From: Minisyncoccota bacterium
GTDB taxonomy: Bacteria > Patescibacteriota > Minisyncoccia > SW-4-49-11
NCBI GenBank assembly: GCA_018609785.1
Contig: JAHEOE010000033.1
Span: 1-6,742, forward strand
Length of the DNA stretch: 6,742 nucleotides
Direction: 5' to 3'
Position numbers and translations under genes: made by a program. The notes under the pieces were generated by a model. It was not told the DNA's origin. It saw nothing but the letters and a program-made list of their open reading frames with translations, and did no database searches. Of this stretch, positions 1-4,732 are shown in pieces. Within the stretch, counting starts at the first letter, position 1; every line of letters starts with the position of its first letter.

Positions 1-2253
1 CTGCACATTAAAGCTGAAGCGTCCCGGTTTATAGCCTCGCGCTTTGGCCTCTTGGGTTTGCGAAAAGAGCTCGCGAATATGCGTAAACACGCCCGTATAG
101 GTGGCGGGGTTGGAGCGTGGTGTGCGTCCGATGGGCGACTGATCGATATTGACGAGTTTGTCTATCTGACTGAGGCCGGTAATGTCTTTGTGCTTGCCGG
201 GCACATCACGGGAATTATTGAGCCGTCTGCTCACAGCGCGGCGGAAAATGGTCTCCACCAAGGTGCTTTTGCCGGACCCCGAAACTCCGGTCACGCAAAG
301 GAACTTGCCCAACGGAATATCGACATCAATGTTATTAAGATTGTGTTCGGCCGCGCCTTTGATGGTAATTTTCTGGTTATGCCCTTTCCGGTACGTTTGC
401 GGACTCTGAATCTTCTTGCGCCCGGACCGATACTCACCGGTTAACCCGCGTGACTCGGCGACTTCGGCGGGCGTGCCTTGGGCGACCACATTTCCACCCC
501 CCTCACCGGCTTTGGGTCCGATATCAATCATATGGTTGGCTCGGTTGATGGTCTCTTCGTCGTGCTCCACAACCATAACGGTGTTGCCGCTATCTCGAAG
601 ACGCTCCAACGTACTGATCAGCTTGGTGTTGTCTCGCTGATGAAGTCCGATGGAGGGCTCATCGAGAATATAGAGTACCCCCACCAGACCGGAGCCGATC
701 TGCGTGGCCAAGCGAATACGCTGGGCTTCCCCGCCCGAGAGGGTTCGCCCAGAACGATCCAGGGACAGATAATCGAGTCCCACGTCCAAAAGGAATCCGA
801 GCCGGGCAATGATTTCTTTGAGAATGGGATTGGAAATGGTGAGCCCGTGTTCGTTGAAGTACTCGGAGTTACCGTAAATTTCTTTGCAGAACGCGTACAG
901 ATCTTCAATACTCATGTTCGTCAGTTCGGCGATACTGCGGTTGGCCACCTTCACCCACAGATACTCGCGTTTGAGCCGTTTACCGTTACAGGTAGGGCAA
1001 AGCACGCTTACCATGTACTGTTCCAACTCGGACCGGACGAAGTCGGAATCCGTCTCATGATACCGCTTCATCAGAATGGGAATCGCTCCTTCAAATGTCG
1101 TTTCCACGTCCTTGCCGAGGCTCGAGGGCACGGTGACGTGCGAATCCGTGTCATCTCCGTAGAGAATTTTCTGCACTTCGGCGTCGGTCATCTCTTGCAC
1201 CGGTGTGTTGAGATCCAAGCCATGTTTTTCAGCAAACGCATCAAGCACCTTTTGGTACCACGCAAAGAGCTTCTTTTGGCGGGAAAACCGAAGCCACGGT
1301 CTGATGGCCCCCTGCTTGACGGAGAGTTTGGGATTGGGAATGACCAAATCGGGCGACATCTGGAGTTGCGTTCCCAAACCGTCACACGTCGGACAGGCGC
1401 CGTACGGACTATTAAACGAAAAGTTACGCGGTTCCAGTTCTTCCAAATTAAACCCGGTCTCGGAGGAGCCGTAGTGTTGACTGAGCGTCCGATCTTCAAA
1501 CTCGTTCTTCATTTTGTCTTTCACTTCCGAAATCGTGAGATACCCGCCGGAAATGGAGACCGCCGTTTCCACCGAGTCCCTCACGCGTGCGCGATTGAAC
1601 CCGCTGTCATCCAAGAGCCGATCAACGACCACTTCGATCGTATGGCGCTTTTTCTCATCAAGCGAAGTGCCCGCCAGATCATCCAACAAATAAACAACGC
1701 CGTCTATGCGAACCCGCATAAACCCTTGCTTGTCCAAATCATCAAGAACCTGCTTGTGCTCTCCTTTCCGATTGACAACGACGGGAGCCAAAAGATAAAT
1801 CGGGACGTCACTGTTTTGGTATTGCAAAACAATGTTCACCATTTCTTCCACAGTCTGACTGGTGATGGGTTTACCGGTGTTTGGGTCATGAGGGATCCCC
1901 GCTCGCGCAAACAGCAGACGGAAATAATCGTAAATTTCGGTTATCGTTCCCACCGTGGAACGCGGATTTTTGGAAACGCTTTTTTGGTCAATGGAAATGG
2001 CCGGAGACAGCCCTTCGATCTTATCAACGTCGGGTTTTTCCATAATTCCGAGGAACTGACGGGCGTAGGCGGATAAGCTTTCTACATATCGTCGTTGACC
2101 TTCGGCGTAAATGGTATCAAACGCGAGAGAAGACTTCCCCGAACCGGATAATCCGGTAAAAACAACTAACTGATTGCGCGGAATATCAACATCGATGTTT
2201 TTGAGATTGTGGACACGCGAGCCGCGAATAACAATCGGATCGGAATCGCTCAT
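1..2253 (-). CDS. uvrA: UvrABC excinuclease subunit A (partial, C-terminus beyond left edge)
   Basis: UvrA is the dimeric ABC-type ATPase that scans DNA for bulky damage in nucleotide excision repair and loads UvrB in the cytoplasm. The frame is open for 751 codons to the left edge; E. coli UvrA has 940 residues, so roughly 190 are missing. Visible motifs are the first Walker A GLSGSGKSS (residues 34-42) followed by AEGQRRYVESLSAYARQFL, the ABC signature LSGGEAQR (505-512), Walker B ending in LDEPSIGLHQRD (530-541), and a second Walker A GVSGSGKST (656-664). The second signature, second Walker B and C-terminal zinc finger are outside the window. The ATG at 2253 is fixed as start: an in-frame TAG lies three codons upstream (2263-2265) and the protein opens directly into the usual IVIRGxRxHNLKNI strand. 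No good Shine-Dalgarno precedes it. One oddity: the first zinc module keeps C287 and C290, but the expected upstream cysteine pair is S263 and T266. Identification is certain. Confidence 0.98.
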   Translation of the reverse strand, partial: MSDSDPIVIRGSRVHNLKNIDVDIPRNQLVVFTGLSGSGKSSLAFDTIYAEGQRRYVESLSAYARQFLGIMEKPDVDKIEGLSPAISIDQKSVSKNPRSTVGTITEIYDYFRLLFARAGIPHDPNTGKPITSQTVEEMVNIVLQYQNSDVPIYLLAPVVVNRKGEHKQVLDDLDKQGFMRVRIDGVVYLLDDLAGTSLDEKKRHTIEVVVDRLLDDSGFNRARVRDSVETAVSISGGYLTISEVKDKMKNEFEDRTLSQHYGSSETGFNLEELEPRNFSFNSPYGACPTCDGLGTQLQMSPDLVIPNPKLSVKQGAIRPWLRFSRQKKLFAWYQKVLDAFAEKHGLDLNTPVQEMTDAEVQKILYGDDTDSHVTVPSSLGKDVETTFEGAIPILMKRYHETDSDFVRSELEQYMVSVLCPTCNGKRLKREYLWVKVANRSIAELTNMSIEDLYAFCKEIYGNSEYFNEHGLTISNPILKEIIARLGFLLDVGLDYLSLDRSGRTLSGGEAQRIRLATQIGSGLVGVLYILDEPSIGLHQRDNTKLISTLERLRDSGNTVMVVEHDEETINRANHMIDIGPKAGEGGGNVVAQGTPAEVAESRGLTGEYRSGRKKIQSPQTYRKGHNQKITIKGAAEHNLNNIDVDIPLGKFLCVTGVSGSGKSTLVETIFRRAVSRRLNNSRDVPGKHKDITGLSQIDKLVNIDQSPIGRTPRSNPATYTGVFTHIRELFSQTQEAKARGYKPGRFSFNVQ

Positions 2254-2289
2254 GTGAATATTCTATCTTATGTATTCAAAGTTGAGATT

Positions 2290-2318
2290 ATTATGCCATA
2301 GGAGCAATCATTAATCAA
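2290..2318 (-). promoter_or_regulatory. Probable sigma70-type promoter of uvrA
   Basis: On the minus strand a TTGATT -35 box (2313-2318) is followed by exactly 17 bases and a CATAAT -10 box (2290-2295, five of six consensus bases). Transcription would start near 2283, giving a leader of about 30 bases before the uvrA ATG. It lies in the 123-bp gap after the upstream gene's stop, so uvrA can be transcribed independently. I see no LexA-like operator (CTGT-N8-ACAG) in this gap. The assignment rests on consensus match and position only. Confidence 0.5.
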
Positions 2319-2376
2319 TATGCGGTCTTTTTCAAACGCATTTTAAAAGTAATTTTTCCTTTTTAATCTTTTGTAT

Positions 2377-4596
2377 CTACTCGGTATTCCGACACACAAA
2401 ATTCTCACCTTGAACGATATCATTGGAACTTTGCGAGGCGCTCTCAGCATTTTGGGTAATATTGCTCGGTCCTTCAGTCACAAGCTCACCGGACTGAGAT
2501 ACAGTTTGAGCGTTCTGGGAATGCTCATTACACGCGTCACAATCGGTGAAGCTGTCTCCATCACCAATAAAACGCGCCATGTATCCGCTGTTGGCTTTCC
2601 CTCCGTAACTTTGACTATATCCGCCGGCAACATAATCTCCTTTTTGCGTCTGATATAAATCCGTAAAAACATCCATTGAATCTCCTCCCATGGTTTTCGT
2701 CCATTGTTCATTTCCCACAAATCCCAATTTCACCACATACCCATCTTTATCACTTCCGCCATAACTTTCACTGGCACCGGTTACTATAAATCCTTTATCA
2801 TTCGTATCATCAATACCGGAAAACCTATCCGACGAATCTCCTCCCAATGTCTTTGACCATACAGTACGTCCGTTCAAATCCAATTTCATGACATAACCAT
2901 CTTTATCACTTCCACCGTAGCTTTCACTATATCCGGTAACTATATAACACCTGTCTTCAAAAGGAACAACTGTGTTCGGATAACATTTTTCTCCTCTCGG
3001 GAACATGCCTCTGTTTTCTACATGCTTGACGCTCGAGAACGCATCCGCCGAATCTCCCCCTACCACTTGCGATCCCTGCTGATTTCCATCGGAACGCAAC
3101 TTGACCAAATACCCGTCTTTATCATTTCCGCCATAGCTTCTGCTCTCACCCGCGAGAATATATCCTCCGTATTTTGTAACATCCACGCTCGCAAAACTAT
3201 CTTCCGAGTCTCCGCCAAAGATTTTTGTCCAGTTTTCTTCCCCTGCCGAATTCAAATTCACCACATACCCATCTCTATCATTCTCTCCATAACTTTTACT
3301 GTATCCCACGGCTATATAATTTCCGTTATTTTGCTCTACATCTAAGAAAACATCCGTCGATCCTCCTCCCAAGGTTTTACTCCATTCTTCATTTCCTTCG
3401 GAATCCAACTTGACTGCGTACCCATCAAAAACATCATCATTCCCGTAACTTATACTTGACCCCACAGCAATATACCCGTCATCTTGAGTTTGAGCTATAT
3501 CATAAAAAATATCTGTGGCATCACCGCCCAACGTTTTCTCCCAAACTTCTTCTCCCGCGGAATTCACTTTTGTTACATAGCCATCAGCATCCTTTCCTCC
3601 ATAATTTTCACTCCATCCCGCGCTTACCGAACCGTTATCCTTCGTTTCCGCCACGCTTAAAAATGTATCATCATTTACATCACTCCCTCCCAAAGTACGT
3701 ATAAAAGATTCGTCCGCGTCAGGAGGCGACGGAACCTCAGGCCCGTCATCAACAACCTCCATAGGAGAACCTTCTTCCAACGAAGCAACAAAATCATCGG
3801 TGACTTGATTTACATTGGCAAAATCAAACCCGCCGTTTAAGAACTGGTCAATTGTGTAAAACACACGCTTTTTTCCGTTTTCAACCAAATAAACGGAATT
3901 TTCATCGGCTATTAATGTTCTATCTCGAGGAAGTACCCGTTCACCGGTGGAAAAAACACTCATTTTTTCCGATGAAACACGCCTCGCGTCTCCGGAATCG
4001 AACCAACTCTCAAATGTAGTGAGACTGGGAAACGGACGTTTCCGGTCGTTTTGCACAAGATATATTCCAGTATTTTGAGAAAAAATAGGCGTCCCATTTA
4101 CAATATAATTGGGATCGGTATAATTTTGCCCGTCCGGCAAATCATTAAGCACATTCGGTGACACTAAAATCCCGTCTCCAAACTCATAGACAGACGCCTC
4201 AACAATAGCAGGGCTCGGTATGTATCGTTTTCTCCCCTCCTCTATTAAATACGCTCTTTGATTTTCGGAATTCACCGCCAGTGTCCCTCCGCGAAGTTCA
4301 ATTGGAGATCCGCTCTCAATAGCTTGAAAATCCGTATCGGAAATAGTCTGAACTTGTGAGAAATCATAATCATGAGACCGAAACACCTGCACGGAAGAGA
4401 ACGGATGCTTTTTCTCTCCTTCCAAAAGATACACTCCTTGATTTTCCGTAGTTACTAAGGCTCCATCGGTTAAACGCACTCCATTGGACGCTTTGGGATA
4501 TGCTTCAACACTTGATGGATTTATAAGAAAAACGACCATTACTAACAATAGCCATTTCCATACCCGGGATATATATTGGTTTTGCTTGTATAGCAT
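2377..4596 (-). CDS. Secreted repeat protein: four KKR-type repeats plus seven-bladed beta-propeller
   Basis: This 739-residue exported protein has no function I can name. Residues 1-32 are a signal peptide: basic start (K4, R11, K14), hydrophobic core WLLLVMVVFLI (15-25), likely cleavage after VEA at residue 32. Residues 38-281 hold four repeats of about 60 residues built around 'VYLLEGEKKHPFSS'-type strands. A linker with GPEVPSPPDADE follows (285-296). Residues 298-685 hold seven repeats of about 52 residues of the type KTLGGDSxDxFxxI...GYIVxGxSxSYGGxDKDGYVxKL...GNExW. These resemble delta-60-like bacterial propeller repeats, and seven copies fit one closed seven-bladed propeller. The last 54 residues are rich in Gln, Ser and Asn, with C686, C689 and C735. 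No membrane anchor, sortase motif or catalytic motif is visible, so a surface or extracellular binding role is an inference. An in-frame TAA at 4621-4623 and no closer alternative support the ATG at 4596. It has its own probable promoter. Confidence 0.9.
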   Translation of the reverse strand: MLYKQNQYISRVWKWLLLVMVVFLINPSSVEAYPKASNGVRLTDGALVTTENQGVYLLEGEKKHPFSSVQVFRSHDYDFSQVQTISDTDFQAIESGSPIELRGGTLAVNSENQRAYLIEEGRKRYIPSPAIVEASVYEFGDGILVSPNVLNDLPDGQNYTDPNYIVNGTPIFSQNTGIYLVQNDRKRPFPSLTTFESWFDSGDARRVSSEKMSVFSTGERVLPRDRTLIADENSVYLVENGKKRVFYTIDQFLNGGFDFANVNQVTDDFVASLEEGSPMEVVDDGPEVPSPPDADESFIRTLGGSDVNDDTFLSVAETKDNGSVSAGWSENYGGKDADGYVTKVNSAGEEVWEKTLGGDATDIFYDIAQTQDDGYIAVGSSISYGNDDVFDGYAVKLDSEGNEEWSKTLGGGSTDVFLDVEQNNGNYIAVGYSKSYGENDRDGYVVNLNSAGEENWTKIFGGDSEDSFASVDVTKYGGYILAGESRSYGGNDKDGYLVKLRSDGNQQGSQVVGGDSADAFSSVKHVENRGMFPRGEKCYPNTVVPFEDRCYIVTGYSESYGGSDKDGYVMKLDLNGRTVWSKTLGGDSSDRFSGIDDTNDKGFIVTGASESYGGSDKDGYVVKLGFVGNEQWTKTMGGDSMDVFTDLYQTQKGDYVAGGYSQSYGGKANSGYMARFIGDGDSFTDCDACNEHSQNAQTVSQSGELVTEGPSNITQNAESASQSSNDIVQGENFVCRNTE
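2542..3705 (-). repeat. Seven tandem beta-propeller repeats
   Basis: Residues 298-685 divide into seven units starting at about residues 299, 353, 407, 458, 510, 582 and 634. Shared elements in order are (T/F)xGGDSxDxF, a hydrophobic GY(I/V)xxG strand, SxSYGGxDKDGY(V/L)xKL, and an Asp-box-like xxGNExW turn. The closing Trp is present in units 1, 2, 3, 5 and 6 and absent in units 4 and 7. Unit 5 carries an extra segment of about 20 residues. Unit 7 has lost the acidic DKDG loop (KANSG instead). Nucleotide identity is clearly higher between units 5 and 6, around 2735-2790 and 2890-2945, than expected from the protein motif alone, which suggests relatively recent duplication. Confidence 0.85.
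3754..4485 (-). repeat. Four tandem ~60-residue 'VYLxExGKKR' protein repeats
   Basis: Residues 38-281 of the secreted protein contain four diverged repeats. Each has a short strand leading to a signature: VYLLEGEKKHPFSS (55-68), AYLIEEGRKRYIPSP (115-129), IYLVQNDRKRPFPS (178-191) and VYLVENGKKRVFYT (235-248). A variable helix or loop with an aromatic 'F/Y-x-F/D' element follows. The basic KKR/RKR turn after the hydrophobic strand is conserved in all four. I recall similar repeats in exported proteins of Patescibacteria, often beside enzymatic or adhesive domains, but cannot name a Pfam family. Function unknown. Confidence 0.75.
4501..4596 (-). other. Signal peptide of the secreted repeat protein
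   Basis: The first 32 residues have a basic n-region, an uninterrupted hydrophobic stretch at residues 15-25 and a polar c-region NPSSVEA with small or neutral residues at -3 and -1 (V30, A32). This is typical of Sec substrates cut by signal peptidase I. There is no cysteine at the +1 position, so it is not a lipoprotein. If uncleaved, the same stretch could act as an N-terminal membrane anchor. Confidence 0.85.
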
Positions 4597-4622
4597 GGTT
4601 TCACTGCTTTTATATATATTTT

Positions 4623-4650
4623 ATCATAAATGTTCCAGAAGCCATCTCAA
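4623..4650 (-). promoter_or_regulatory. Probable sigma70-type promoter of the secreted repeat protein
   Basis: On the minus strand TTGAGA (4645-4650, five of six bases of the -35 consensus) is followed by 16 bases and TATGAT (4623-4628, five of six bases of the -10 consensus). Initiation near 4616 would give a leader of about 20 bases before the ATG at 4596. The -35 box falls within the left arm of the inverted repeat at 4635-4722, so the element contributes half of the promoter. An alternative, TATAAG at about 4656-4661 preceded by TGTG, lacks a reasonable -35. Confidence 0.55.
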
Positions 4651-4722
4651 AATTCTTATACACAACCTATATCGAGGATTATGCCATATTGCTCAAAAGC
4701 ATATTTTTGAGATGACTTCTAG
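4635..4722. repeat. 88-bp imperfect inverted-repeat element (MITE-like or long hairpin)
   Basis: The left arm 4635-4652 and the right arm 4705-4722 are inverted copies matching at 16 of 18 positions, the mismatches being 4636/4721 and 4642/4715. They are separated by 52 bases. The left arm reads CCAGAAGCCATCTCAAAA and the right arm is its near reverse complement. A further CTCAAAA copy at 4692-4698 can form a competing 7-bp hairpin with 4705-4711 around a 6-base loop. No T-run follows either hairpin on either strand, so it does not look like an intrinsic terminator. Size and end-located repeats fit a miniature inverted-repeat element or the fused ends of a lost insertion sequence. No clear target-site duplication is seen. 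Confidence 0.6.
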
Positions 4723-4732
4723 AAAACCGTAA

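Noticed and set aside
478..2076. A 532-codon open frame on the plus strand.
   Set aside because: It lies wholly antisense to uvrA, whose minus-strand frame carries complete ABC ATPase motifs. Its translation has no recognisable domain, and long antisense frames are common opposite moderately GC-rich conserved genes.
2259..2264. TAGAAT as a -10 box for uvrA.
   Set aside because: It sits only about five bases from the ATG and has no acceptable -35 at 16-18 bases; the pair at 2290-2318 is better placed.
2322..2345. ATGCG...CGCAT stem followed by TTTT on the plus strand, terminator-like.
   Set aside because: The stem is only 5 bp with a long loop, and no plus-strand gene precedes it. On the minus strand, where transcription would need it, no T-run follows.
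2542..3705. Tandem DNA similarity considered as a CRISPR or minisatellite array.
   Set aside because: The repeats are diverged, in frame and of varying length, and follow the protein repeat pattern, so they reflect propeller blades within a gene.
4692..4711. CTCAAAA/TTTTGAG 7-bp hairpin after pheT as an intrinsic terminator.
   Set aside because: The stem is AT-rich and no U-tract follows on the minus strand. It is better viewed as part of the inverted-repeat element.
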